A stretch of 64,000 nucleotides of DNA from Pseudomonas chlororaphis (GTDB lineage Bacteria; Pseudomonadota; Gammaproteobacteria; Pseudomonadales; Pseudomonadaceae). A program made the position numbers and the translations under genes. The notes under the pieces were generated by a model. It made no database searches. It saw nothing but the letters and a program-made list of their open reading frames with translations, and had not been told where the DNA came from. Shown here one piece after another: positions 8,962 to 17,597 of this stretch; within the stretch, counting starts at the first letter, position 1, and every line of letters begins with the position of its first letter. The stretch lies in contig CP011020.1 of assembly GCA_001023535.1 (NCBI GenBank), forward strand, positions 1,519,001 through 1,583,000, written 5' to 3'.

Positions 8962-8980
8962 TTTCAAGCCGTGCTTGAAA
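8962..8980. promoter_or_regulatory. candidate operator upstream of the dioxygenase operon
   Basis: TTTCAAGCCGTGCTTGAAA is a perfect 8-bp inverted repeat with a 3-base centre, 80 bp upstream of the dioxygenase start. Its size and symmetry suit a dimeric regulator. No protein can be assigned; Lrp-type or the neighbouring LysR are candidates. Confidence 0.45.
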
Positions 8981-9013
8981 CGAAGGCAGAAATGAAATTA
9001 GTAGGACTTTTTC

Positions 9014-9052
9014 TCGGGTAAAAAGCGCTTTTAAAGGGTTTTTTTAACCCGA
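9014..9052. other. alternative hairpins in the far upstream region of the dioxygenase operon
   Basis: TCGGGT (9014-9019) can pair with ACCCGA (9047-9052), while GGGTT (9036-9040) can pair with AACCC (9046-9050), so two exclusive stems share one arm. The stretch is AT-rich. It may belong to a leader or simply to promoter DNA; no riboswitch class is recognised. Confidence 0.25.
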
Positions 9053-9101
9053 TCCCACCCAAAAACACCCGAACCCGACAATGGGCTTACCCATAAAAAT
9101 G

Positions 9102-9186
9102 ACGAGGGAGCGTGCTCTCGCCTGCCTGCACGACGCCCCAGACGGGGTGGTGATGCAAACCGGCGGGAACACGCTCCCTCGCCACG
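9102..9186. repeat. REP-like inverted repeat
   Basis: Outer arms GAGGGAGCGTG and CACGCTCCCTC flank a GC-rich centre. It resembles the other 'gcgagggagc...gctccctcgc' elements in the window but with a different interior. It sits just downstream of the oprD-family stop. Confidence 0.6.
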
Positions 9187-9220
9187 CTACGGGCCCAGGT
9201 ATCAGGCCCTTGTCACGCCA

Positions 9221-10507
9221 TCAGAAGACGTTGATCGGGTAATCCACGAACACCCGCAGCTCGTTGCCGCTGACGTTGTACTCGCTGGACTTCTGCGACA
9301 CGCGCAGCACCGAGCTGCGCAAGCGCACGCTCAGGTCCTTGGCCGGGCCGCTTTGGACCACGTACTTGAACTGGTTGAAGATCTCGCGCTCGGTGCCGCC
9401 TTCGCTGGTGGACGTGGTGATGTTGTCGCCACGCACGTAGGCGACGTTGTAGCTCAGGCCGGGTACACCGAAGGTGGTGAAGTCCAGGCCGTAGCCCAAC
9501 TGCCAGCTGCGTTCGTCTTCGGCGTTGAAGTCGGACCAGTAGGAGTTCGCCAGGTAGATGGTATTGCCGCCGTCGCCCACGCGGTTCTGGCCGCGCTGGT
9601 AGCCGCCATAGGCGTAGCCGAGGTTGCTGTCGCCGGTGCTGCGCTGGTGAGCGAGGGTGAAGCTGTGCGGGCCAGTGGCGAAAGTGGCGGCCAGGCTCCA
9701 GATCTTGTTGTCATCGCCCGTGACGTTGTTTTCACGCACGTAGCTGTTGTCCAGCTTGGTGCGGTAACCGTTGAAGTCCAGGGTCAGGGACTGATCCTTG
9801 GCCAGCGGGAACACGTAGTTGGCGTTCACGTACTGCTTCTTCAACACGTCCTCGACGTCCGAGGCGTAGAGCGATGCCTTGAACTGCTCGGTGAACTGAT
9901 AGCTGCCGCCCAAGACGTTGATCGACTTCAAGCCGCCACTGTCGCGGCCTTCGGCGCTCTTGCGCGACTCGGCAGTGAAACGGCCGGCATTGAGTTCCAG
10001 GCCTTTGATCTCCTTGGAGGTGATCAATGTACCGGTGTAGCTTTCCGGCAGCAGGCGCCCGTTGTCGTAGCTCAGCACCGGCAGGGCCGGCATCTGGTCG
10101 CCGTAGGCCAGCACGGTGTTGGAGACGCGGAATTTGACCGCGGCACCGAACTTGGACAGGTCATCGGCGGCGTTGCCGCTGTCGCCCTGCTTGAAGAAGT
10201 CGATGCCCTGTGCGCCGCTGCGCCCCTTGCCGCCGTCCAGGCGCAAGGCGTACAGGCCGAATGCATCGACGCCGACTCCCACGGTGCCCTGGGTGAAACC
10301 GGACGAGAACGTACCGATGACCCCTTGGCCCCATTCGGCCTTGTCCTGGTTGCCGTTCTTATAGTCGCGGTTGATGTAGGCATTGCGCAGCAGCACTTTC
10401 AGGCTGCTGTCTTCGACGAACCCCTTGGACTCGGCCTGGTCGTTGGCCATGGCCTGCGTGCTGCTCAAAATCCCCAGTGCGATCAAACCGATGCGCGTGT
10501 TCAACAT
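9221..10507 (-). CDS. OprD-family outer-membrane porin
   Basis: A 428-residue porin of the Pseudomonas OprD (Occ) family, which forms monomeric beta-barrels taking up basic amino acids or carboxylates. The signal peptide is MLNTRIGLIALGILSSTQAMA, followed by the conserved start of the mature protein (FVEDSSLKVLLRNAYINRDY) and barrel strands to a C-terminal aromatic (VDYPINVF, as needed for Bam insertion). The ATG at 10507 has AAGGAA 8-10 bases upstream; an upstream TTG at 10624 would put charged residues before the signal peptide and is rejected. The substrate is unknown; sequence alone does not separate the OccD and OccK branches here. Confidence 0.93.
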   Translation of the reverse strand: MLNTRIGLIALGILSSTQAMANDQAESKGFVEDSSLKVLLRNAYINRDYKNGNQDKAEWGQGVIGTFSSGFTQGTVGVGVDAFGLYALRLDGGKGRSGAQGIDFFKQGDSGNAADDLSKFGAAVKFRVSNTVLAYGDQMPALPVLSYDNGRLLPESYTGTLITSKEIKGLELNAGRFTAESRKSAEGRDSGGLKSINVLGGSYQFTEQFKASLYASDVEDVLKKQYVNANYVFPLAKDQSLTLDFNGYRTKLDNSYVRENNVTGDDNKIWSLAATFATGPHSFTLAHQRSTGDSNLGYAYGGYQRGQNRVGDGGNTIYLANSYWSDFNAEDERSWQLGYGLDFTTFGVPGLSYNVAYVRGDNITTSTSEGGTEREIFNQFKYVVQSGPAKDLSVRLRSSVLRVSQKSSEYNVSGNELRVFVDYPINVF

Positions 10508-10602
10508 GATTATTTTCCTTGTATGGGTTGATACGCACTGCGACCGGCAGCCGAAACGGCGCTTTTTGCGCTCTTTTTCGGACTCTTGCTCCTGAAATAA
10601 TG

Positions 10603-10640
10603 AAAAGGCCCGCCCACGCGTCAACGTGTCGGGCCTTTTT
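10603..10640. terminator. terminator-like hairpin in the oprD leader
   Basis: AAAAGGCCCG (10603-10612) pairs with CGGGCCTTTT (10630-10639), and CACG/CGTG pair inside. On the plus strand it is followed by a T-rich tail. On the minus strand it lies about 96 bp upstream of the porin ATG, with only four Ts. It could end an antisense transcript or act as an attenuator for the porin gene. Confidence 0.6.
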
Positions 10641-10826
10641 ATTATTTAAGAGTCATGGCTGTTAGCCACAGGCGTGGGGCGAATCCTAGTCGCGCCCTCG
10701 ATAACGTGTCAATTTCGTGAATCGTCTGTCATTAGGCAAAAAATGTCTAAGAACCACTCAAGGCGAACAGCCGTCCAGACCGCAGACCAGTGCCGAAGCC
10801 GCCGACTGGGTAAAAAACGGCGGGCA

Positions 10827-10861
10827 CAAAAAAAGCGCTGCCATCCCGGCCAGCGCTTTTT
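10827..10861 (-). terminator. intrinsic terminator of the small gene at 10878
   Basis: The stem AAAAAGCGCTG / CAGCGCTTTTT has a run of seven Ts on the minus strand, starting 17 bp after the minus-strand stop codon. A T-rich flank on the plus side may make it bidirectional. Confidence 0.8.
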
Positions 10862-10877
10862 ATCAATCCTTCGAATT

Positions 10878-11078
10878 CTATCCTTGCATGACATCCCACA
10901 GCGCTTGCAGCTCGGCCTCGCTGAAAAGCCCGGCCGGGTAGCGCTCCACGATCATTCGGCGTGGATCAGGTTCCCTGACCTGACGCGTTCCGTTGGACTT
11001 CAACCACTGCGCCAACGCTTGAAGCGACTCACCATTGACGGCCAAGGGATGGCATGTGCGCTCGCTTATCATATTCAT
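10878..11078 (-). CDS. small conserved-type protein of unknown function
   Basis: A 66-residue soluble protein (starting MNMISERTCHPLAVNG and ending LFSEAELQALWDVMQG). The ATG at 11078 has GGAGAGGG about 8 bases upstream, and the gene ends directly before an intrinsic terminator, so it looks like a real monocistronic gene. There is no signal peptide or membrane segment; the protein is mostly helical with an Arg-rich middle (REPDPRRMIVERYPAG). No domain was recognised. Confidence 0.7.
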   Translation of the reverse strand: MNMISERTCHPLAVNGESLQALAQWLKSNGTRQVREPDPRRMIVERYPAGLFSEAELQALWDVMQG

Positions 11079-11216
11079 TCCAGCGCCCTCTCCTGGTTGA
11101 TGAGCGGCCAATTTATCCAAGGTTTATGACAAAACAACTCAGTTCTCTCCCCAGAACTGCCAGAGCACTGATACAAGAGGTATGCCAATGTATCCGCAGT
11201 GCCAATAAACAGGCAC

Positions 11217-11251
11217 AAAAAAGCCCGCGCGCCCAATCGGGCCGCGGGCTT
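11217..11251 (-). terminator. intrinsic terminator of aguA
   Basis: The stem AAGCCCGCG / CGCGGGCTT has inner pairing and, on the minus strand, a run of six Ts. It lies about 70 bp after the aguA stop. A separate short palindrome, GCGCCGGTCTAGAGCCGGCG, lies between at about 11270-11290. Confidence 0.75.
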
Positions 11252-11321
11252 GCCGGGATGGATCCAAAAGCGCCGGTCTAGAGCCGGCGCGGTGGATGTC
11301 ACCGCGCTGTTACATCGCCAC

Positions 11322-12428
11322 TCATTTTGTCCGCGCAGCGGGCTGTTGTTGGGTAAGGCAATGAATATTCCCGCCCCCCAGTAACAGTTCGCGCCCTGGC
11401 ACCATGACAACTTCGTGCTGCGGAAACAGCTTCTGCAGGAGCTCCCGGGCCGGGGCATCCTGCGGATCGTCAAAACTCGGCGCAATGATGCCGCCGTTGA
11501 CGATCAGGAAGTTCACGTAGGAACCGGCCAGCCGCACCGTCGGGTTGCGTTCCTGGGAGCCTTGCGCCGCGTCCACGCCAGCGCACTCTTCTTCGGTGGC
11601 ATACAGCGGGCCAGGGATCGGCATCTTGTGCACGATGAACGGGCGCCCCTTGGCGTCCGTGCTGTCTTGCAGCACATTCATGGCGGCGTGGCAGCGGCTG
11701 TAGTTCGGGTCCTGCGGGTCGTCGGTCCAGGCGAGCAACACTTCGCCGGGGCGCACGTAGCAGCAGAAGTTATCCACATGGCCGTCGGTCTCGTCGTTGA
11801 ACAAGCCGTCGGGCAGCCAGATGATCTTGTCCACAGCCAGTTGCGCACTGAGCACCGCCTCGATTTCCTCGCGGCTCAAGTGCGGGTTGCGATTGCGGTT
11901 GAGCAGGCATTCCTCGGTGGTGATCAACGTGCCTTCGCCATCGACGTGGATCGAACCGCCTTCCAGGACAAACCCTTCGGTGCGATAGCGCGGGCTGCGT
12001 TCGATCTCCAGGACCTTGCTGGCCACTTGCGCGTCACGGTTCCACGGCGCGTACAGGCCACCGTCGAAGCCGCCCCAGGCGTTGAAGTCCCAGTCGACGC
12101 CGCGCACTTCACCGCTGTCGTTGATGACGAACGTCGGGCCGGTATCGCGAATCCAGGCATCGTCGCTGGACATTTCCACCAGGCGGATATTCGGCACGTC
12201 GAGGCGCGCCCGGGCATTTTCGTACTGGGCCGCGGACACCGCCACGGTCACCGGCTCGAAACGGGCGATCGCCTTGGCCACCGCGATGTGAGCCGCCTGT
12301 GCGGGCTTGCCGCCCAGGCGCCAGTTGTCCGGGCGCTCGGGCCAGATCATCCAGACCTGGGTCTGGGTCGCCCACTCGGCCGGCATGTGGAAACCATCCG
12401 CGCGAGGCGTGCTGTGCAAAGTTGTCAT
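11322..12428 (-). CDS. aguA: agmatine deiminase
   Basis: A 368-residue agmatine deiminase (agmatine to N-carbamoylputrescine plus ammonia), a step from arginine to putrescine. Features of the peptidyl-arginine-deiminase-like pentein fold are present: [14 protein letters not shown] near 87-100, WDFNAWGG near 113-120, [12 protein letters not shown] near 211-222, and the catalytic cysteine in [11 protein letters not shown] at residue 357. Family length is typical (about 368). The usual Pseudomonas partner aguB (N-carbamoylputrescine amidohydrolase) is not adjacent. It probably has its own promoter in the AT-rich stretch upstream (about 12470-12560). Confidence 0.95.
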   Translation of the reverse strand: MTTLHSTPRADGFHMPAEWATQTQVWMIWPERPDNWRLGGKPAQAAHIAVAKAIARFEPVTVAVSAAQYENARARLDVPNIRLVEMSSDDAWIRDTGPTFVINDSGEVRGVDWDFNAWGGFDGGLYAPWNRDAQVASKVLEIERSPRYRTEGFVLEGGSIHVDGEGTLITTEECLLNRNRNPHLSREEIEAVLSAQLAVDKIIWLPDGLFNDETDGHVDNFCCYVRPGEVLLAWTDDPQDPNYSRCHAAMNVLQDSTDAKGRPFIVHKMPIPGPLYATEEECAGVDAAQGSQERNPTVRLAGSYVNFLIVNGGIIAPSFDDPQDAPARELLQKLFPQHEVVMVPGRELLLGGGNIHCLTQQQPAARTK

Positions 12429-12570
12429 GAATCAGGACTCCGCTGAGTCATCGAGGGCAATGGGGGACTTTATAGACGATAAAAATCGGCTTTAAAAGCG
12501 TAAGCCATCTAAAATATCAAAATAAACGCAACTCAATGTCGACAAAAATCGATAAATAACTGAAAACCCC

Positions 12571-12627
12571 ATGGGAGCGAGCCAGCTCGCAAAAGCGCTG
12601 CCTTCGCGAGCGGGCTCGCGCCCACAA
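12571..12627. repeat. REP-like inverted repeat (gggagcgagc type)
   Basis: Diverged arms (GGGAGCGAGCCAGCTCGC and GCGAGCGGGCTCGCGCCC) around a short centre, between the aguA start and the end of the 970-residue gene. It is related to the elements at 38207 and 43618. Confidence 0.6.
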
Positions 12628-12646
12628 GGGTTACCGGCGTACTCGC

Positions 12647-15559
12647 CTAGAGCCCTTCATCCAGCACCTTCTCCAGCATGTCGACGAAGAAATCCACGCT
12701 CTGACGGGTGGTCACCATGGGCGGCTTGATCTTGAGGATATTCAAGTAGTCGCCGGTCGGTTGCATGAAGATTCCCAACTCGCGCAGGCGGTTGCACAGC
12801 GCCGTGGTTTCTTCGGTGGCCGGTTCCAGGGTGGCGCGGTTGCGGATCAGTTCCACGCCCAGGTAGAACCCCGAGCCATGCACCGCGCCGACCAACGGAT
12901 AGCGCTCGATCAAGGCTTCGAGGCGCGCCTTGAAATGCCCGCCGACCACCCGTGCGTTTTCCCAGAGGTCTTCCTCTTCCATCACGTCCAGGACGGCCAT
13001 GCCGATGCGGCAACTGACCGGGCTGCCGCCGGCGGATGAGAAGAAATAACCCTCGGCCTCCAACGCCTCGGCGATTTCCCGGCGGGTGATAACCGCGCCC
13101 AGCGGCTGGCCGTTCCCCATGCCCTTGGCCATGGTGATGATGTCGGGCACCACGCCCTGCTCTTCGAAGCCCCAGAAAAACTCGCCCATGCGCCCGTAGC
13201 CGACCTGCACCTCGTCAGCGATGCACACCCCGCCGCGCTCGCGCACCAACTCGTAGACGCGCTTCAGGTAGCCGGGCGGAAGGGCAATGCCGCCGGCGTT
13301 CCCGTAGACCGGCTCACAGATGAAACCGGCCAATTGGCGCCGGCTTTCGGCGATTTTCGCCAGGTTGTGCTCGACGCTGCGTACGTAGTCCGGCGCACTG
13401 TCAGGGCCCCGGAACTCACCGCGATAGGTGTTCGGCGCGGTGACCGGGTGCACCCAGTCCGGGCGGCTGCTCAAGGCCTGGGGGTTGTCGGCGATGGACG
13501 TCGACACCGCATCGGCCGCCACCGACCAGCCGTGATAGGCCTCCAGCACGCTGAGCATGTCGCGCCCGCCGCTGTAGGCCCAAGCCAGGCGGATCGCCAG
13601 GTCATTGGCCTCGGTACCGCTGTTGACCAGGAACACCCGGTCCATGTTCGAGGGCGCCAACGCCAGCAGGCGCTCGGAAAACTCGGCAATCGCCGCATAG
13701 TGAAAGCGCGAGTTGGTGTTGAGCAGCGACCACTGCCGCGCGGCCACCGCCGCCATGCGTGGGTGACCATGCCCCAGCACCGCGACGTTGTTGAGCATGT
13801 CGAGGTAGGAACGCCCCTGCATGTCGATCAAGTGGTTGCGCCAGCCGCGCTCGATGCGCGGTGGGTCGACGTAATAATGCTTTTGCGAACGGGCGAAGCT
13901 GGCGTCCCGGCGAGCCAGCAGTGCTTCGGGATCGATCTCCGGCTCGGCATCGCAAGCCAGCCCCAGCAGCGCCGCCGGCGAAGGACACAGCGCCTGCCAG
14001 GCCGCCGCCCTGGAGGGCGTGCAGAACAGCGGTGGATTCAACCCGGCGCCCCGGCACAACTGCACCCGCAACGGTCCGCTCACCTCGCCCAGCACCTGGC
14101 CCTTGACCAGCGCCGCGCCGGCATGCAGCGGCGAGGTCACGCCCCACAGCCGCAGGCTCAACGATGCACCGTCCAATTGCAGGAGGCCGTCGGCGCCGAG
14201 GTGCACGACCCCGGCGAACGGTGATTCGAGCGACGAGCCCTGCGGGACATTCAGCTCCACGTGCAACGGATACGTATCCGGCTCGACGGCGCTGTCGGGC
14301 CGCGTGCGGGACAACCGATACTGGCCGTAGCGGCTGGCAGCCAGCCCATGAACAGCGGCAGCCTCACTCAACAGGCGCTGGTCGATGCCCGGTTGCTCCC
14401 AGTTGCCCGCCTCGAAATGCGGGCTCAGCACGCCTAGGTCGATCAGCGCGAATTCACGCCCGACCAGCGTCGGCAGCAACGGCGCAAAGCCTTCGCTGGC
14501 GATGGGCGCCAGGTTGTGGCCAACGGCGCTGAGAATCGCCGCCTCCATCAGGTCGAGGGGCACCGAGTGGGCGACGCGGAAAATTTCCCACTCATGGGCC
14601 AGGTTGTCGCGGCTGTATTGGTTACCCGGATCGATGGCGACCTGCTGTTCACCGCTGAGCACCAGGACGGCTGCTCGCGAGACGATCAACGGCCACAGCG
14701 CCAACAGTTCTTCGCGCTGCAACGGGTTGACCGCGTGATAAGCCTGGATCGCCGGCAGGATGAAAAACGGATCGCCATCGGCGTGGTGCAGCAGGGCCGC
14801 ACAGGTCACCGACAGGTCCGTGATGCGCCAGGTGCGGACCAGGTCGCCAAAGTCGATGACGCCCTGCAATTGCCACTGGCGCTGGGCATCCCGCTGCCAG
14901 ACCACGTTGTCATCGGTAATGTCCATGTGGATCGCCTGCACCGGCAGGCTGGCCTTGAGCGGTTGCAAGCGACGCTCGGCCTGTTGCGCGATGTCGGCAA
15001 TCAGGCTGCGCTGCGCGTCATCCTGGATCACCGGCAACAGATGCTCGATCAGCGTGTGGGCGTGGCGGGCGTCCCATTGCAGGGTGCGCTCCAGGCCGGC
15101 ATGCTCGAACGTGGCCAGGGCCTGGTCGATCTGTGCACACAAACGCCCCAGCCCTTTCACCAGGCCAGGCTCCAGGTGCCTGAACTGCGTCAGTGGCTGG
15201 CCGTCGATGTATTCCAGCAACCGGACATGTACCCCTTGCCCCTCGACGTCGAGCGTCAGGAGGTCCTGGCCATTGTTGGCGGCAATCACCCGCGGCACTT
15301 TCACCGCGCCGTGGTCAGCCAGATGCCTGAGCGCCGCGTGTTGGGCCTCAAGCTCCCGCACCGCGTAGTCACCGTGGCAGATCTTCAGCACGAACCGCCC
15401 GTGCCCGGTGTCGACGCGGTAATTGAGGTCTTGCTGGCTGCCAAGGGGTCGCAGGTCACCGCTGAGTCCATAATTTGCGCGCAACAGCACCGACACTTGT
15501 GCGGCGCTGATCTGTGGGCTTGGCAAACTGGCACGGTGAACCAACGTAGCGAGCGGCAT
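12647..15559 (-). CDS. trifunctional-type fusion: APH-like kinase, M23-like domain, class III aminotransferase
   Basis: A 970-residue cytosolic protein with three parts. Residues about 30-330 are an aminoglycoside-phosphotransferase/choline-kinase-like domain, with the catalytic loop AIHMDITDDNVVW and the metal site GVIDFGDL. Residues about 430-530 resemble a lysostaphin-type M23 fold (SPFAGVVHLGADGLL, GAALVKGQVLGEVSG) but no HxH metal motif is visible, so it is probably not a peptidase. Residues about 555-970 form a PLP-dependent class III aminotransferase with the lysine in ITMAKGMGNG. The architecture is known in proteobacteria, and the two enzyme halves recall hydroxylysine kinase plus phospho-lyase (AGXT2L) chemistry. 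It is divergent from a DctB/DctD-type two-component system. The substrate is unknown. Confidence 0.85.
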   Translation of the reverse strand: MPLATLVHRASLPSPQISAAQVSVLLRANYGLSGDLRPLGSQQDLNYRVDTGHGRFVLKICHGDYAVRELEAQHAALRHLADHGAVKVPRVIAANNGQDLLTLDVEGQGVHVRLLEYIDGQPLTQFRHLEPGLVKGLGRLCAQIDQALATFEHAGLERTLQWDARHAHTLIEHLLPVIQDDAQRSLIADIAQQAERRLQPLKASLPVQAIHMDITDDNVVWQRDAQRQWQLQGVIDFGDLVRTWRITDLSVTCAALLHHADGDPFFILPAIQAYHAVNPLQREELLALWPLIVSRAAVLVLSGEQQVAIDPGNQYSRDNLAHEWEIFRVAHSVPLDLMEAAILSAVGHNLAPIASEGFAPLLPTLVGREFALIDLGVLSPHFEAGNWEQPGIDQRLLSEAAAVHGLAASRYGQYRLSRTRPDSAVEPDTYPLHVELNVPQGSSLESPFAGVVHLGADGLLQLDGASLSLRLWGVTSPLHAGAALVKGQVLGEVSGPLRVQLCRGAGLNPPLFCTPSRAAAWQALCPSPAALLGLACDAEPEIDPEALLARRDASFARSQKHYYVDPPRIERGWRNHLIDMQGRSYLDMLNNVAVLGHGHPRMAAVAARQWSLLNTNSRFHYAAIAEFSERLLALAPSNMDRVFLVNSGTEANDLAIRLAWAYSGGRDMLSVLEAYHGWSVAADAVSTSIADNPQALSSRPDWVHPVTAPNTYRGEFRGPDSAPDYVRSVEHNLAKIAESRRQLAGFICEPVYGNAGGIALPPGYLKRVYELVRERGGVCIADEVQVGYGRMGEFFWGFEEQGVVPDIITMAKGMGNGQPLGAVITRREIAEALEAEGYFFSSAGGSPVSCRIGMAVLDVMEEEDLWENARVVGGHFKARLEALIERYPLVGAVHGSGFYLGVELIRNRATLEPATEETTALCNRLRELGIFMQPTGDYLNILKIKPPMVTTRQSVDFFVDMLEKVLDEGL

Positions 15560-15782
15560 ACAACAACCCCTTAGGTGGTTTTATCGGATGCCTATCACGC
15601 CACTGAGTCGGGGGATAAGCAACCCCTATCGCATTTGAAGCGACGGCGCTCCCAGGCCCCGAGAGCCCCTCACGACTGGCGCCCGCTCCAGGCGAATGTC
15701 CGGGGGAGCGCGACGTAGCGCGTTGCAACAGTGTCTTGCTGGACAACCGTAGGCATAATGCGCTTGTCCCCACAGGCGCCTG

Positions 15783-17597
15783 ATGCTCATGAACTCCACC
15801 CTTCCCCGCAGACCCCGTTGGCGCAGCCTGGCCTTGCTTGCGCTGTGCCTGGCGCCGTTGTTGTGGCCGCTGGAGCATCTGGCCGAGCGTTATTACCGCA
15901 GCGAACTGGCCGGGCAGAACCGCCAGACCCTGGACCTCTACGTCGCCAACCTGCTGGGCACCCTGCACCGCTACGAGGTACTGCCGCAGATCCTCGCCGA
16001 CCTGCCGGCGTTGCGCGCCGCGCTGTCGGCCCCGGACGACGGGGTCACCCAAGGCAATGCCAACCGGCTGCTGAAAAACATCAGCACCCAGACCGGCGCC
16101 GAAGTCATGTACCTGATGGACGCCAACGGCAAGACCCTGGCGGCTTCGAACTGGGATAAGCACGACAGCTTCGTCGGCCGCAACTTCGCGTTCCGCCCGT
16201 ACTACATCGAGGCCATGGCCGGACGCCTGGGGCGCTTCTTCGGCCTGGGCACCACCTCGGCCAAGCGCGGTTACTTCTTCGCTGCCGCGGTGCGCGATCG
16301 CGAAAAAGTCATTGGCGTGCTAGTGGTCAAGGTCGACCTGGACCACACCGAAAGCCTGTGGGGCAAAACCCCGGAACAACTCTTGGTTACCGATCACAAC
16401 GGCGTGGTCATTCTCACGTCGCGGCAAGACTGGCGCTTTCGCGCGACGCGTCCCTTGAGCGAGGACGAACGCAAGGCCATCAGCGCCGTGCAGCCCTATC
16501 CGACCCGCGATCCCAAGCCACTGAACCTGGATGACAACGCCTGGCTGACCCAGACCCAGTCCATCGAGGAGACGGGCTGGAGCGTGAGCATCCTCGCCCC
16601 TCGCACGTTGATCGACCGACCGGTGCGCACCGTGCTCACAATCGGCGGTGCGGCGCTGCTGGTGTTGATGCTGCTGCTTGGGCTGATGATGCAGCGTCGG
16701 CGCCATTATCTGGACCGGATCGCCTTCGAAGCCAAGGCGCGTCACCAACTGGAAGGTCGGGTCGCCGAGCGCACCAGCGACCTGGAAGGCCTGAACCGGC
16801 GGCTCAAGCAGGAAGTGCTGGAGCGCGAGCAGGCCCAGCAGGAGCTGGTGCGGGCCCAGGATGACCTGGTGCAGGCCGGCAAACTGTCGGCCCTGGGCAC
16901 CATGTCGGCGAGCATCAGCCACGAACTCAACCAGCCGCTGGCGGCGATCCGCAGCTACGCCGAAAACGCCGAGATCCTGCTCGACCACCAGCGCACCGAC
17001 GACGCCCGGGGCAACCTCAAGCTGATCAGCGAGCTGACCGGGCGCATGGCCTCGATCATCGCGCACCTGCGCGCCTTCGCCCGCCGCGACCGCCACGCCC
17101 CGGAAAGCGTTGCCTTGCAGCCGGCACTGGACGACGCGCTGGCGCTGCTCGCCAAGCGCCGCCGCAGCATGGAGGTGGAGTTGATTCGCGACCTGCCGGC
17201 CGCGACGCTCTGGGTCGAGGCCGGGGAAACCCGCTTGCGCCAAGTCCTGGGCAACCTGCTGGCCAATGCCCTCGACGCCCTCACCGAGAAAGGCCCGCCG
17301 CGCAAACTTTGGCTCAGTGCACAGGCCACCGAAACCGGCGTCAACCTGTACATCCGCGATAACGGCCCAGGCTTCTGCATGGAAGCCCTGGGCCGCGCCG
17401 GCGAACCCTTCTATACCACCAAGACCCGGACCCAGGGCCTTGGCCTGGGGCTGGCAATCTGCGACACCTTGATGCGCGCCTTCGGGGGCGAACTGTCGTT
17501 CGCCAACCACAAGGAGGGCGGCGCCTTGATCACCCTGAAGCTGCGCGCCGGCGCGCCCGGAGTGAGCCTGCAACCGTCCGAGGACCGTAGTGTATGA
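15783..17597 (+). CDS. DctB-type sensor histidine kinase
   Basis: A 604-residue membrane sensor kinase. TM1 is at about 18-36, followed by a roughly 240-residue periplasmic double-Cache-type sensor (VMYLMDANGKTLAASNWD and similar motifs), TM2 at about 284-304, a coiled linker with the HisKA His380 (SISHELNQPLAAI), and the ATPase motifs DNGPGF and GLGLGLAICD. The architecture matches DctB, which senses C4-dicarboxylates, but here no dctA or dctPQM lies beside it, so another acid could be the signal. It overlaps the response regulator by ATGA. A second in-frame ATG at 15789 is equally plausible. Confidence 0.9.
   Translation: MLMNSTLPRRPRWRSLALLALCLAPLLWPLEHLAERYYRSELAGQNRQTLDLYVANLLGTLHRYEVLPQILADLPALRAALSAPDDGVTQGNANRLLKNISTQTGAEVMYLMDANGKTLAASNWDKHDSFVGRNFAFRPYYIEAMAGRLGRFFGLGTTSAKRGYFFAAAVRDREKVIGVLVVKVDLDHTESLWGKTPEQLLVTDHNGVVILTSRQDWRFRATRPLSEDERKAISAVQPYPTRDPKPLNLDDNAWLTQTQSIEETGWSVSILAPRTLIDRPVRTVLTIGGAALLVLMLLLGLMMQRRRHYLDRIAFEAKARHQLEGRVAERTSDLEGLNRRLKQEVLEREQAQQELVRAQDDLVQAGKLSALGTMSASISHELNQPLAAIRSYAENAEILLDHQRTDDARGNLKLISELTGRMASIIAHLRAFARRDRHAPESVALQPALDDALALLAKRRRSMEVELIRDLPAATLWVEAGETRLRQVLGNLLANALDALTEKGPPRKLWLSAQATETGVNLYIRDNGPGFCMEALGRAGEPFYTTKTRTQGLGLGLAICDTLMRAFGGELSFANHKEGGALITLKLRAGAPGVSLQPSEDRSV

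Noticed and set aside
9353..10531. 392-codon plus-strand frame opposite the porin gene
   Set aside because: Val/Ala/Gly-rich with no domain, and it lies opposite a clear OprD protein with signal peptide and ribosome-binding site.
12571..12627. Riboswitch upstream of aguA
   Set aside because: The structure is a diverged REP-like repeat found elsewhere in the window.
16320..17573. Long minus-strand frame of over 400 codons opposite the sensor kinase
   Set aside because: Its composition (Gln, His, Gly and Ala-rich, no domains) is what high third-position GC produces opposite a real gene. Similar antisense frames lie opposite the response regulator, fusion enzyme, molybdoenzyme, tex, pckA, betT and SfnB genes.
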